DNA of 36,478 bases from a virus. Position numbers and translations under genes: made by a program. The DNA lies in IMG/VR virus record IMGVR_UViG_3300032116_012984, positions 1 through 36,478 of that record; one strand, given 5' to 3'. The notes beneath the pieces were generated by a model. It was not told the DNA's origin. It was given only the letters and a program-made list of their open reading frames with translations, and ran no database searches. This document shows positions 7,274-16,238 of this stretch, one piece after another. Positions within the stretch are counted from its first letter, which is position 1. The number at the start of each line of letters is the position of its first letter.

Positions 7274-8875
7274 ATGACCTTATTACATTCAAAAGATCTA
7301 CTCAAACATGTAGAGTCAGCATACGCATACAAGGTAATTGGAGTAGTTGATCTTGATTGGTTAAGTAGTCAACCAAGATATGTGTTATACCAATTACTAA
7401 GACAATGGTACAAATCGGCCTACGACAACAATGAAAGAATTGTGTTGTTTAGTCGCGATAGAGTGTCATTTCAAATGCTGACACATATCCAGAAGTGTGC
7501 ATCACTGATAGACATTTCTAATTTTTTTATTTTGATATGTAGCCCAGAATTTTCTAATGAAGATTTTGAATTAGTTAGAACACAACATTCTTGTGATGAA
7601 TGTGTGTTTTCATCCTTGCACATAAACTTTCAAGATAATTTGACTCATGCACAACTCAATACTAATTTTGAACTACCAGATAGTTTTTGTTTTAGTCCTT
7701 GGGCACATTTGGAAATAGCCAGTAACGGTGAATTCAAACCTTGTTGCGTCTACAAAGAATCAATCACTACCAGCAATGGAATACCCTACAACATCAATTC
7801 ACACTCAGTGGCCGAAGTGTATAACAGTGATTACTCAAAACAACTTCGTCAACAATTTTTGTCAGGCAACAAACCTGTAGGATGCCAAAATTGTTGGTAT
7901 AAAGAACAACATGGTGGCAAATCCAATCGAATGTGGACAACTGATCATTTAGGTAGCCGCGCCCACTGTTTGCACGTGGAACAAGATCAATTATCTAATC
8001 TAATCAGCTTGGACATCAAGATGGGAAACTTGTGTAATTTTAAATGTAGGATTTGTGGCCCAGACGGTAGCTCAAGAATCGCAGAAGAGCGTGCAAAGCA
8101 TTTTGAATTTAAGACTGATTTAAAACTGCTCAATCAACAAGGACAATGGGTTGAAAACCAAAAAATTTGGAAAATGTTTGAAAATTTAGGCAGTCAATTG
8201 GTTAACGTTGATTTTTATGGTGGGGAACCTTTTTTGATTCGTCAACATGAAGTCTTTTTGGACTTTCTTATCAAACATAACTATGCCAAGAACATCAGAC
8301 TTCATTACAACTCCAATGGTTCAATTTATCCGACTCATTTGATTGATAAATGGCAATGGTTCCGTCAGGTAGACATCGCCTTTAGTATAGATAACATAGG
8401 TACAAGATTTGAACTCGAGCGTGGAGGAAATTGGAAAAAAGTAGAAGAAAACTTAGACAATTTTCTTCGCTCAAAACTCCCTAACATGATTTTAAGTGTG
8501 TACCCTACAGTCAGCATACAAAATGTATATTATTTGGATCAACTAATTGCATGGTTTGAAACTAAAAATTTTAATGCATTGGTATGGAATCTACTTGAAG
8601 ATCCAAAATATCTCAGCGTCATAAACATGAATCAAGACTTGACTAAATTGGTGTTAAAAAAATTACAAACAATCGATAATGATAAATTGGAAAAATACAA
8701 TTTAAAATCAATAATTGAATTGTTGAAAAAGCAAAAACATTCATCAAACTCGATTGACCAACTGGCAGAATATATGTTAAAATTAGACAATATCAGAAAT
8801 CAAAAATTTTATGAAACACACAGCGAAATAGCCGACATCATCTACAAAGGAAAAAATCATGGGCAAACCATTTGA
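7274..8875 (+). CDS. Radical SAM protein 1 with N-terminal Cys-rich (twitch/SPASM-like) domain
   Basis: A 533-residue protein. The radical-SAM cluster motif CNFKCRIC (CxxxCxxC, about 254-261) is followed by GPDGSSR, and the SAM-binding GGEP lies in FYGGEPFLI. Upstream is a second Cys set, FCFSPW at 138-143, PCC at 156-158 and CQNC at 204-207, of the kind that binds an auxiliary iron-sulphur cluster in twitch/SPASM enzymes. The first 130 residues are an extra domain absent from the two paralogues in this window. The substrate is unknown; relatives modify peptides, sugars or nucleosides by radical chemistry. I chose ATG 7274 over the upstream TTG, which lies in the hairpin. No Shine-Dalgarno precedes it. 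It overlaps uvsX by 17 bp. The gene is more AT-rich than its neighbours. Confidence 0.85.
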   Translation: MTLLHSKDLLKHVESAYAYKVIGVVDLDWLSSQPRYVLYQLLRQWYKSAYDNNERIVLFSRDRVSFQMLTHIQKCASLIDISNFFILICSPEFSNEDFELVRTQHSCDECVFSSLHINFQDNLTHAQLNTNFELPDSFCFSPWAHLEIASNGEFKPCCVYKESITTSNGIPYNINSHSVAEVYNSDYSKQLRQQFLSGNKPVGCQNCWYKEQHGGKSNRMWTTDHLGSRAHCLHVEQDQLSNLISLDIKMGNLCNFKCRICGPDGSSRIAEERAKHFEFKTDLKLLNQQGQWVENQKIWKMFENLGSQLVNVDFYGGEPFLIRQHEVFLDFLIKHNYAKNIRLHYNSNGSIYPTHLIDKWQWFRQVDIAFSIDNIGTRFELERGGNWKKVEENLDNFLRSKLPNMILSVYPTVSIQNVYYLDQLIAWFETKNFNALVWNLLEDPKYLSVINMNQDLTKLVLKKLQTIDNDKLEKYNLKSIIELLKKQKHSSNSIDQLAEYMLKLDNIRNQKFYETHSEIADIIYKGKNHGQTI

Positions 8876-9917
8876 CGTATCAAAATTCCGCAAGGAAATT
8901 ACCAAGAGTATCGACGGTTTGTCGATTGGGTTCAACGATCCCACAGACTGGATCTCTACAGGCAACTATGCTTTAAATTATCTTATCTCAGGAGACTTTA
9001 ACAAAGGTATTCCTTTGGGCAAGGTCACTGTGTTTGCTGGTGAATCGGGTGCAGGTAAGAGCTATATCTGTTCAGGCAACATCGCCAGGAACGCACAACA
9101 ACAAGGTATCTTTGTTGTGTTGATTGACAGTGAAAACGCCTTGGACGAAGATTGGCTCAAGGCCTTGGGTGTGGACACGTCAGAAAGCAAACTGCTTAAA
9201 TTAAGCATGGCCATGATTGACGATGTGGCCAAGACCATTTCAACATTTATGGCCGACTATAAAGCATTACCAGATGGTGAACGCCCCAAGGTCATGTTTA
9301 TCATTGACAGCTTGGGCATGTTGTTGACACCCACAGACGTAAATCAGTTTGATGCAGGCGAAATGAAAGGCGACTTGGGTCGTAAACCCAAAGCACTCAC
9401 AGCACTGGTTCGTAACTGTGTAAACATGTTTGGTAGTTACAATGTAGGCTTGGTATGTACAAATCATACCTATGCGTCACAGGACATGTTTGATCCTGAT
9501 GACAAGATCTCCGGTGGACAAGGCTTTATCTATGCAAGCTCAATTGTTGTTGCTATGAAAAAGATGAAGCTCAAAGAAGATGAAGATGGCAACAAGATTT
9601 CAGAAGTCATGGGTATCCGTGCTGGCTGTAAGGTAATGAAAACACGCTATGCCAAACCTTTTGAAGGCGTGCAGGTCAAGATTCCTTATGAAACAGGCAT
9701 GAATCCCTACAGCGGTCTTGTAGACTTGGCCGAAAAGAAAGGCCTGTTAAAGAAAGATGGTAACCGACTGATGTTTGTTACTTCGGATGGTGAGATCATC
9801 AAACAGTTCCGCAAGGCCTGGGAGTCAAACGAAGAAGGTTGTTTGGACAAGGTCATGGCTGACTTTGCAAATCAGAAGGAAACAGTAAGTACTGAAGATA
9901 CAGCCACGGAGGAATAA
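8859..9917 (+). CDS. uvsX: UvsX recombinase (RecA-like)
   Basis: A 352-residue protein. Walker A is GESGAGKS at 61-68, followed by LIDSENALDEDW, and the Walker B region is VMFIIDSLGML. The stretch GLVCTNHTYASQDMF and the glycine-rich DKISGGQG segment match T4-like UvsX rather than bacterial RecA. It forms filaments on ssDNA and catalyses strand exchange for recombination-dependent replication with gp32 and UvsY. AAAGG (8846-8850) supports ATG 8859. It starts within the end of the radical-SAM gene, and a third oxygenase-like gene separates it from uvsY. Confidence 0.96.
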   Translation: MGKPFDVSKFRKEITKSIDGLSIGFNDPTDWISTGNYALNYLISGDFNKGIPLGKVTVFAGESGAGKSYICSGNIARNAQQQGIFVVLIDSENALDEDWLKALGVDTSESKLLKLSMAMIDDVAKTISTFMADYKALPDGERPKVMFIIDSLGMLLTPTDVNQFDAGEMKGDLGRKPKALTALVRNCVNMFGSYNVGLVCTNHTYASQDMFDPDDKISGGQGFIYASSIVVAMKKMKLKEDEDGNKISEVMGIRAGCKVMKTRYAKPFEGVQVKIPYETGMNPYSGLVDLAEKKGLLKKDGNRLMFVTSDGEIIKQFRKAWESNEEGCLDKVMADFANQKETVSTEDTATEE

Positions 9918-9920
9918 CGG

Positions 9921-10490
9921 ATGCCTCAGTACCACCAAATGGTTGATATTCAAATCCAACATGATTGGACAAAGACCATGGATGTTACTCGCAAAGTGTT
10001 ATCTTTAAAAGATTCTGTGGAACAAAGCACAGAGTTTGGATACAGTGATCATTATGATCTAGGACAGCTAGGTAACATCAGCGATCATCGGTTGAGCGAA
10101 TCGTGGTATAGAATTTCGAGTCAACTAATTCGAAACACTATGCCATGGTTGCCTTTGCTACTTGATGTTCTCAAAGATCTTGGGCCGGACCACGGAGACA
10201 TCAGTTATCTTTCTGGCGACGCCGGAGTACATATTGATCAAAAGACCACTCCGTCGGCGTTGAATTATATTTTTTATAATACCGACCCTGATGCATATAC
10301 ATGGATCCAAGATGAGTCGGGCTACGAAGAAGTTTATCCTAGCATTATAAATACCTCTGTAATTTTAAACGCACATGTACCACACGGTATAAAAAATAAC
10401 GGAGATCGATGGGCACTGAGTATTCATTTCAATGCTGATTATGAAACAACAAAACAGTGGTTTGATCGAAATCCCTTGCTCAAAATTTAA
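9921..10490 (+). CDS. 2OG-Fe(II) oxygenase-like protein (uvsX-uvsY interval)
   Basis: A 189-residue protein. Candidate iron ligands are His104-x-Asp106 (AGVHIDQKT) and His155 (HVPHGIKNN), with Arg163 (GDRWALSIHF) as the likely 2-oxoglutarate anchor, in the order and spacing of aspartyl/prolyl-hydroxylase-type folds. The substrate is unknown. It begins 3 nt after uvsX with a strong GGAGGAA ribosome site inside the uvsX end, so it is probably co-expressed with the recombination genes. It is not closely similar by eye to the oxygenase pair at 5-6 kb. A perfect TATAAATA lies inside the gene at 10346-10353. Confidence 0.65.
   Translation: MPQYHQMVDIQIQHDWTKTMDVTRKVLSLKDSVEQSTEFGYSDHYDLGQLGNISDHRLSESWYRISSQLIRNTMPWLPLLLDVLKDLGPDHGDISYLSGDAGVHIDQKTTPSALNYIFYNTDPDAYTWIQDESGYEEVYPSIINTSVILNAHVPHGIKNNGDRWALSIHFNADYETTKQWFDRNPLLKI
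10346..10353 (+). promoter_or_regulatory. Possible intragenic late promoter
   Basis: A perfect TATAAATA inside the oxygenase gene, about 160 nt upstream of the small acidic gene, uvsY and the start of the glycan island. It encodes in-frame residues, so it may be coincidence. Confidence 0.35.
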
Positions 10491-10513
10491 CAGTAAAATA
10501 ATAAGGAGTCATG

Positions 10514-10753
10514 ATGTCGGTAGAATTAGTAAAAGAAACATGGATTGAATTAAAACGCTATATCAATTCAGTAGATCGTAACGAAGCCGCAGAAACAATA
10601 GTTGCCATTCTCATCGACAATGATGTTGACGCTGATGAAATCAAATCTGTTTTCAAAGGGGATGGGGATATCAAACGTGCATTGGCCGACTATCTCAAAG
10701 AAGAAGAAGAGCTTGAGGAAGAGGAAGAAGACGAATACGACGACGAGTATTGA
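10514..10753 (+). CDS. Small very acidic protein upstream of uvsY
   Basis: A 79-residue protein with a short helical N-terminal domain and a C-terminus made almost entirely of Glu, Asp and Tyr (from about residue 62). No enzyme motif is visible. The acidic tail could mimic DNA or contact a basic partner, as acidic tails of phage recombination proteins do; this is inference. Two ATGs follow each other at 10511 and 10514; AAGGAG (10503-10508) is better spaced for the second. It lies between the uvsX cluster and uvsY and was probably kept for a role in the same process. Confidence 0.75.
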   Translation: MSVELVKETWIELKRYINSVDRNEAAETIVAILIDNDVDADEIKSVFKGDGDIKRALADYLKEEEELEEEEEDEYDDEY

Positions 10754-10789
10754 TGAAACAACTATTTTTCAAATTAGAAAAAGGACAGT

Positions 10790-11242
10790 ATGTGGTATAG
10801 TCGAGTAGTAGCAAATCTAGGAGCGATACCCGATTTCATAGCACACTATGAACGTGAGCTGGATGGAGCTCGACGAGAATGCCGAATTGGTGGCATGGTA
10901 GAACACAACATCAAAGAGCTTCCCGGTATCACCGAACATCGATTTAATCAACTACAAGAGATAGAAGCCATACTGAACTATCTCAATATCCAACTACGCA
11001 AGATCCGTAGACGTCATTTTCAAAAGTATCTAGAAGGCTATGCCCGTGCTTTAACGTCAAGAGATGCCGAAAAGTATGTGGATGGCGAAGACGAAGTCAT
11101 AGACTTTGAAACCATTATCAACGAAGTTGCGTTACTGCGTAATAAGTGGCTGGGCATAATGAAGGGCCTTGATACCAAACAATGGCAGATGGGCCATATA
11201 GTTCGGCTGCGTACAGCAGGCATGGAAGACATACAAGTTTAA
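10790..11242 (+). CDS. uvsY: UvsY recombination mediator
   Basis: A 150-residue protein, close to T4 UvsY (137). Its central basic helix LNIQLRKIRRRHFQKYLEG and the following ALTSRDAEKYVDGEDEVID resemble T4-like phage UvsY proteins. UvsY loads UvsX onto gp32-covered ssDNA as a ring-shaped oligomer. AAGGA at 10781-10785 supports ATG 10790. The position shortly after uvsX agrees with the call. It ends one base before the first glycan-island gene, without a visible terminator. Confidence 0.85.
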   Translation: MWYSRVVANLGAIPDFIAHYERELDGARRECRIGGMVEHNIKELPGITEHRFNQLQEIEAILNYLNIQLRKIRRRHFQKYLEGYARALTSRDAEKYVDGEDEVIDFETIINEVALLRNKWLGIMKGLDTKQWQMGHIVRLRTAGMEDIQV

Positions 11243-11243
11243 C

Positions 11244-12266
11244 ATGCATCGTGCAAGACTGCAGGACAATTTTATTTTTTACGACGCATGGAGAGATCTA
11301 CCATCAGAAATCCTGCGATCAACAGACATCAACGAAACAGTCATCAATGATCTAACAATGTTAGGATTGACTGTTGATGATATTAAAAAGTACACCTGGG
11401 TCATTGACTTAAAACCCGAAGGCATTGATCACAGTGATATCAATCATCTGTTTGTGTTTTTGACTTCCCAAGGGCTATTGCCATCACAGTTTCGTGTGGC
11501 GTTTAGTTCGGTGGTGGATACAAGTCAATTGCCATATCCAGCAATTTGCTTACCCACGCGGTTGATATACAACGGCAACTGGTTTATGCATTTAGAGCAC
11601 TATCATGTCAACTGGGAAGAGCTAGAGATCACACACAAGTTAGTATGTCTCATGCGTAGACCAAGTATATCTCGAGGTAATATAGCAAAGAGATTATTAT
11701 CCAAGTTTCACAAAGATGAACTTATAATGACTTTTGGGACCAATGGGGTTGAGCCCAGCGATGATATTAAAAAGCTCGTCTGGCCACAACCGTATCCTAT
11801 GATTGTGGATCGCCCAATGGCGGATCAAGTTTTTCAGCACAGAATAGATCATGACTTCTTTTATAGAGCACCTGTGAATCTTGTAGTGGAAAGCTCTAGT
11901 CAACTTGATCCTAATACATGGCGCAGTATTTTTATCACAGAAAAAACATTTAAAGCCATGGCTTGGTATCAGTTTCCATTGTGGTATGCAGTTCCTGGCC
12001 TAGTTGATCAAGTAAGAAACATGGGATTTGATGTGTTTGATGATGTGTTTCAAAATCACAGCTATGATCAAATTCAAGATCCTTGGGTAAGAATGACACA
12101 GGTAATATTGTTGGCTAGACAAGTTTGTAATTTAGATTTAGTGGAATTGAGGAAGCAACATTGGCATCGCCTTCAAAATAATGCTGAGTTGATAAAAGAG
12201 ATACATACAACAGCTATTAGCCAACACACAGAAAAATTGGACGAATTGATTTATGGCAACTTTTAA
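11244..12266 (+). CDS. Putative glycosyltransferase (GT10/fucosyltransferase-like C-terminus)
   Basis: A 340-residue protein. The best marker is the segment FITEKTFKAMAWYQFPLWY (about 231-249) followed by VPGLVDQVRNMGFDVFDD, which resembles the nucleotide-sugar-binding part of GT10-like enzymes (SEKxFKxxxxxxxP...LxxxGF). The N-terminal 200 residues have no motif I can name. It would transfer a sugar to a glycan or protein acceptor; donor and acceptor are unknown. It starts one base after uvsY and overlaps the next methyltransferase gene by 14 bp, so it opens the glycan island. There is no strong ribosome site, which suggests coupling to uvsY. Confidence 0.55.
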   Translation: MHRARLQDNFIFYDAWRDLPSEILRSTDINETVINDLTMLGLTVDDIKKYTWVIDLKPEGIDHSDINHLFVFLTSQGLLPSQFRVAFSSVVDTSQLPYPAICLPTRLIYNGNWFMHLEHYHVNWEELEITHKLVCLMRRPSISRGNIAKRLLSKFHKDELIMTFGTNGVEPSDDIKKLVWPQPYPMIVDRPMADQVFQHRIDHDFFYRAPVNLVVESSSQLDPNTWRSIFITEKTFKAMAWYQFPLWYAVPGLVDQVRNMGFDVFDDVFQNHSYDQIQDPWVRMTQVILLARQVCNLDLVELRKQHWHRLQNNAELIKEIHTTAISQHTEKLDELIYGNF

Positions 12267-13011
12267 AAATTCTCAGGACAGTCATGAGCATAGTTTAAGA
12301 ACGCTCAATGATCTATACGAACATGACGATTTTATGGAAAGTGTTGGTCGTGTTGTAGATCTTGGTTGCGGCTCAGATGCTTTAGATTTACAATGGTGGG
12401 CCAATCGTACCACTAGAGATGATGATCCTATCCCGTTGAACATACAGTGCGTGGGCATAGATCAAATTGACGGTATTGGACGAGAAGCAAGAGAGCTTAA
12501 GATAGCATATCAGCGCAGTGACTTAGAAACCATAACTCAAACCAAACGTCCTTTTGATATAGTATGGTGCCATGACACTTTCCAGTACATGACCAATCCT
12601 TTACAGGTTTTAAAAAATTGGAGAGGCCTATGTGCTCAAAATGGTATGTTTGTATTGATCGTGCCACAGACTACCAATATGGAATTCAATCGACAGGCAT
12701 TTGATCAACAGTCTGGTTGTTATTACAATCACACCATGGTCAGCTTGATACACATGTTGGCGGTCTCAGGGTGGGACTGCCGTTCGGGCTTCTTTAAAAA
12801 ACAGCCAAACGATCCTTGGTTACATGCTATAGTGTACAAAAGCGATCAAGAACCCAGCGATCCTAGAAATTCATCCTGGTACAGCCTGGCAGAAAAAGGC
12901 TTGTTGCCTGCTTCTGCTGAAGAATCAATCAACAAATATGGCTACTTACGACAGCATGATCTTGTATTACCATGGATTGATAAAAGCCTATCCTGGATGG
13001 GACATCAGTAA
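12253..13011 (+). CDS. Class I SAM-dependent methyltransferase
   Basis: A 252-residue protein. Motif I is VVDLGCGSDALD (about 33-44), followed by an acidic binding loop CVGIDQIDG. The post-I/motif II region is PFDIVWCHDTFQYMTNPLQVLKNW, typical of Methyltransf_11-type small-molecule or sugar methylases. The C-terminal part carries a QHDLVLPW segment of unknown meaning. It lies within the glycan island and overlaps the upstream glycosyltransferase, so methylation of a sugar or nucleotide-sugar is the likeliest role; this is inference. Confidence 0.8.
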   Translation: MATFKNSQDSHEHSLRTLNDLYEHDDFMESVGRVVDLGCGSDALDLQWWANRTTRDDDPIPLNIQCVGIDQIDGIGREARELKIAYQRSDLETITQTKRPFDIVWCHDTFQYMTNPLQVLKNWRGLCAQNGMFVLIVPQTTNMEFNRQAFDQQSGCYYNHTMVSLIHMLAVSGWDCRSGFFKKQPNDPWLHAIVYKSDQEPSDPRNSSWYSLAEKGLLPASAEESINKYGYLRQHDLVLPWIDKSLSWMGHQ

Positions 13012-13036
13012 TACAGCAACCGTAATATGTGCCTAT

Positions 13037-13044
13037 TATAAATA
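13037..13044 (+). promoter_or_regulatory. Perfect T4-like late promoter for cytidylyltransferase gene
   Basis: TATAAATA, then 5 nt, then the ATG at 13050. T4-type initiation would start on the A of the ATG, giving a leaderless mRNA. No Shine-Dalgarno is present. Confidence 0.75.
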
Positions 13045-13049
13045 TGCAC

Positions 13050-13814
13050 ATGAATAAAATCGTATTAGTCACAGGTGGGTTTGATCCCATACATTCAGGC
13101 CACATCGCGTATTTCAAAGCAGCCAAAACCCTAGGCGACATTCTCATAGTTGGATTGAACTCCGACGAATGGCTTGAGCGTAAAAAAGGCCGAGCATTCA
13201 TGCCGTGGAATGAACGGTTATGTGTTATAAACAATCTTGCAATGGTAGATGAAGTTTATACATTCAACGATGACGATGGATCAGCCAAACACTTCATACA
13301 GCAAGTCAGGGCCCATTACCCCACAGCAGAGTTAATATTTGCCAATGGCGGGGATCGCACAGATAAAAATATTCCAGAAATGGATGTTGTAGACTCCAAT
13401 CTTAAGTTTGTGTTTGGAGTGGGTGGATACGACAAAGCCAATTCCAGTAGCTGGATCTTGGAAGAATGGCGAGCACCCAAGACGGAACGTGCCTGGGGCT
13501 ACTATCGTGTGCTACACGAACCTAACTCACAGGTCAAGCTCAAAGAACTCACAGTGGATCCTGGCAAAACACTCAGCATGCAACGTCACGAAGACCGCGG
13601 TGAACTTTGGTTTGTCAGCGAAGGTGAAGCCACTCTGTACACCATAAACAGAAAATCAGACGCAGAGCTACATGGTCGCTACACAAAAAATCAAATGATA
13701 GTGATCAATCGCAGAGAATGGCATCAATTGGCCAACGAAGGCACAGAACCGTTAAAAGTGATAGAAATACAGTACGGCGATCGTTGCGAAGAAACTGACA
13801 TAGAACGAAAATGA
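13050..13814 (+). CDS. Cytidylyltransferase-like nucleotidyltransferase fused to mannose-6-P isomerase-type cupin
   Basis: A 254-residue two-domain protein. Residues 1-145 form a RfaE-II/TagD-like nucleotidyltransferase: GGFDPIHSGH at 9-18 contains the HxGH catalytic motif, and NSSSWI stands where these enzymes have ISSTxI. Residues about 150-250 form a cupin like the C-terminal domain of type II phosphomannose isomerase/GDP-mannose pyrophosphorylase (AWGYYRVL, then MQRHEDRGELWFVSEGEA with metal-binding His and Glu). Together they would activate a sugar phosphate and isomerise or bind a sugar, supplying a donor to the glycosyltransferases around it. ATG 13050 was chosen because the promoter box ends 5 nt before it. 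It overlaps the next gene by ATGA. Confidence 0.8.
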   Translation: MNKIVLVTGGFDPIHSGHIAYFKAAKTLGDILIVGLNSDEWLERKKGRAFMPWNERLCVINNLAMVDEVYTFNDDDGSAKHFIQQVRAHYPTAELIFANGGDRTDKNIPEMDVVDSNLKFVFGVGGYDKANSSSWILEEWRAPKTERAWGYYRVLHEPNSQVKLKELTVDPGKTLSMQRHEDRGELWFVSEGEATLYTINRKSDAELHGRYTKNQMIVINRREWHQLANEGTEPLKVIEIQYGDRCEETDIERK

Positions 13815-14500
13815 ACGACATCATTCCTATCTTCGTGGGCTATGATCCTAGAGAAGCCATAGCTTATCATACCTGTGTAAATTCAATCATACGACATGCT
13901 ACCCGTCCAGTGGCCATACATCCTGTGGCATTGAACTTATTCAAAGACTACGATGAAACACATACCGACGGTAGCAATCATTTCATCTACACTAGATTTC
14001 TAGTTCCGCATCTCATGAACTGGCATGGCTGGGCCATCTTTATCGATGGTGACATGATTGTGCGTGATGACATTACTAAACTGTGGAACTTGCGAGAAAT
14101 GGACAAAGATGTCATGGTAGTCAAACACGACTACAAGACTCGTATGCCCGTCAAATACTTAGGAGCAAAAAATGAAGACTATCCTCGAAAAAATTGGAGT
14201 AGTGTTATTCTGTGGAATTGTAGTAGCTTTCCTAACCGGCGACTTACTCCCGAATTCGTCCAACAATCCACCGGCAGTGAGCTCCACCGCTTCTCGTGGA
14301 TAGACGATGAGCGTATTGGTGAACTACCACCAGAATGGAACTGGTTAGATGTTGAATACGAACAAAATCCTCAAGCAAAACTAGTACATTACACACTAGG
14401 AACACCGTGCTTTCATGAGTTTTCTACCCAGGGCAACTTTGCCGATGAGTGGCACCGCGAACGTATTCTCACAGAGTACTGTCAGCAACGAATCAACTAA
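13811..14500 (+). CDS. GT-A glycosyltransferase (DGD motif)
   Basis: A 229-residue protein. It begins with a Rossmann-like strand and YDPREAIAYHTCVNSI, and carries the metal/nucleotide-sugar motif IFIDGDMIV with DGD at 79-81, as in GT8-like enzymes. WIDDERIGELPPEWNWLD and the C-terminal VHYTLGTPCF fit the acceptor side of the same fold. It is coupled to the cytidylyltransferase gene by ATGA, suggesting that it uses that gene's product. Its stop overlaps the convergent minus-strand glycosyltransferase by 4 bp. Confidence 0.8.
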   Translation: MNDIIPIFVGYDPREAIAYHTCVNSIIRHATRPVAIHPVALNLFKDYDETHTDGSNHFIYTRFLVPHLMNWHGWAIFIDGDMIVRDDITKLWNLREMDKDVMVVKHDYKTRMPVKYLGAKNEDYPRKNWSSVILWNCSSFPNRRLTPEFVQQSTGSELHRFSWIDDERIGELPPEWNWLDVEYEQNPQAKLVHYTLGTPCFHEFSTQGNFADEWHRERILTEYCQQRIN

Positions 14501-15138
14501 ATCCAGTGCTGTTGCACCAATGGATGATAGCCCATGGTGCTAGGCTTTTGTGATACTTTTCTAAACATCAACATTTTTATTTGACTGAGATCTCTATGTG
14601 CATCTTTGTAGTTGGCAATGTGAAACCACTCCGCAGGGCAATGATCAGTTAACACAGTGTGTTGAGCATGCTCGCTAATAATAGCTTGATCACCATACAA
14701 AGGCGGAACACTGTACAATGATTGCCAATGGCTCAATGGCTCACCGATAAATGTGTTCCAAAGATAACTATGGTCTCCTTGCCAATACATGAACGCACTG
14801 GAATGTATATTTTTGTCTGCTTCAATCCACATCACAAAGGATTGATGTTGAATACGTTCAATTATATCATCAATGTTGCCACAAATCACAGTGTCTAGAT
14901 CTATGTACACAGTGGGTCCTGACAGCAATCCAGGTTTGAACATTTGCATTTTTGACCAAAATCCATGATCCCCAGATTGTAATTCAATTCGTTCACAGTT
15001 GACCTCACAGTCACTAAAACAAATAAAACGATGTGGTTGTGTTAGATTACGTTGTACACCGCGTTGTAGTTTGTCAACCCAGACAGCATCGTATCCTACC
15101 TTCCCACCTTGCCGTAACACACATACAACGTTAAGCAT
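14497..15138 (-). CDS. GT-A glycosyltransferase (DLD motif)
   Basis: A 213-residue protein. The GT-A signature is VYIDLDTVICGNID with DLD at 80-82, preceded by GFWSKMQMFKPG. The ending QHWI and the DLDTVI block match those of the plus-strand gene at 19615, so the two are paralogues. It is the last gene of a three-gene minus-strand operon (two methyltransferases, then this) whose promoter is the palindromic late box at 16239-16252. It overlaps the preceding methyltransferase by 8 bp. Confidence 0.8.
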   Translation of the reverse strand: MLNVVCVLRQGGKVGYDAVWVDKLQRGVQRNLTQPHRFICFSDCEVNCERIELQSGDHGFWSKMQMFKPGLLSGPTVYIDLDTVICGNIDDIIERIQHQSFVMWIEADKNIHSSAFMYWQGDHSYLWNTFIGEPLSHWQSLYSVPPLYGDQAIISEHAQHTVLTDHCPAEWFHIANYKDAHRDLSQIKMLMFRKVSQKPSTMGYHPLVQQHWI

Positions 15139-15670
15139 AACGTTCCAACACCAGTAGCCCAGATCCGCGATTGCAGTGTTCTATAATATGCCATTCATGA
15201 TTGTGATGCAAAAATACAATCACAGCTTCAAACACTCCGGGCCACTCAGTGGGATCGTGAAGCACAATATACTTTTGAGCATGACAAGCATGACGGTCTA
15301 GCTCTGCTAGACAATGCTGTTTGGTATGTACAGTGTCAATAAACAGTAAGTCACAGGGTTCAATGTCTATTTCTAAACTGTTGGCTATGGCAAACTCAAA
15401 GTCAGTGCCATTGAGTTCAGCACAGTGTTTCAATTCGTCTAGCACAGTTAAGTTAGCATTGGTGATATCATAGCTTCGTAGTTTTTTTGGATTTCCGGCA
15501 AGCCAGGCACAGGTACTGAGTCCAGTATAAACTCCAAACTCTACTATGCTGTCAACTTGACTGGCATACTTCTTATAAGTGTCAAATCTAGTTGGGCTGT
15601 CGCCTAACCATTTGGTAGGATGTATTTTTAATTCAACAAAGTCTTGTTGAAGTTCTTGTAGTGTTCTCAT
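15131..15670 (-). CDS. Class I methyltransferase (Methyltransf_24/CmcI-like)
   Basis: A 179-residue protein. Motif I is SIVEFGVYTGLSTCAWL, followed by the acidic loop SYDIT and the family-typical LLFIDTVHTKQHCLAELDRH, then IVLHDP. These match the group of small methyltransferases/cephalosporin-hydroxylase-like proteins that often accompany surface-polysaccharide genes. The start overlaps the upstream stop by ATGA, and the end overlaps the glycosyltransferase by 8 bp, so the three are translationally coupled. Substrate unknown; a sugar hydroxyl is plausible. Confidence 0.75.
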   Translation of the reverse strand: MRTLQELQQDFVELKIHPTKWLGDSPTRFDTYKKYASQVDSIVEFGVYTGLSTCAWLAGNPKKLRSYDITNANLTVLDELKHCAELNGTDFEFAIANSLEIDIEPCDLLFIDTVHTKQHCLAELDRHACHAQKYIVLHDPTEWPGVFEAVIVFLHHNHEWHIIEHCNRGSGLLVLERYA

Positions 15671-16212
15671 TGTTTTCTTAACCAGTATACACCCAGCTTG
15701 CTTTTTTGGCTTTTACGATACGAGTCAAATACATAGTGCCCCCAAGTATCCATAACTTCATCGTGACTCCAGTCATCTTTGACATGTGCTTCGTGAGGGT
15801 TTTCATAGGCATGTTCGTCCTGCGGCATGTGTCTGATGGGGATGCTCACAATCAGTGTGTCTGCTACAGAAAGAATACGGTCAACCAAGGCAACAGCATC
15901 CGTTTTGGTCATATGTTCTAGTACATCACCTGCAATGACCACACTGGGATTTAATTCGTTCCAGTTCACAGTTCTCACATCTTGGTTTAGCACACGAGTA
16001 TACCGGCTTTCCAACTGAAATTCTTCAATGTATGGTTTCCAAATTTCTACACCGATCCAGGTTGCATTTGTGCAACACCCAGCTTCTTCTTTGATCAATT
16101 TGATATAGGTGCCTGACCCAGGGCCAATATCCACCACTGTGGTAATTTTTGATTCGTTGCTTTGAAACCATGCTAGAGTTTCGGCTTTGCCTGATTTGAG
16201 ACTGAATGACAT
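15667..16212 (-). CDS. Class I SAM-dependent methyltransferase
   Basis: A 181-residue protein. Motif I is TVVDIGPGSGTYIKL, the acidic loop is IGVEIW, and motif II is SVVIAGDVLEHMTKTDA, followed by LIVSIPIRH. The ATG at 16212 has a clear AAGGA ribosome site; a longer start at 16329 would run through the promoter palindrome and the opposite gene. It is the first gene of the minus-strand methyltransferase-methyltransferase-glycosyltransferase operon. The predicted leader from the late promoter is about 27 nt, so this late gene is not leaderless. Confidence 0.8.
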   Translation of the reverse strand: MSFSLKSGKAETLAWFQSNESKITTVVDIGPGSGTYIKLIKEEAGCCTNATWIGVEIWKPYIEEFQLESRYTRVLNQDVRTVNWNELNPSVVIAGDVLEHMTKTDAVALVDRILSVADTLIVSIPIRHMPQDEHAYENPHEAHVKDDWSHDEVMDTWGHYVFDSYRKSQKSKLGVYWLRKQ

Positions 16213-16238
16213 TTGTTTTCCTTGGTAGTGTGGTATGC

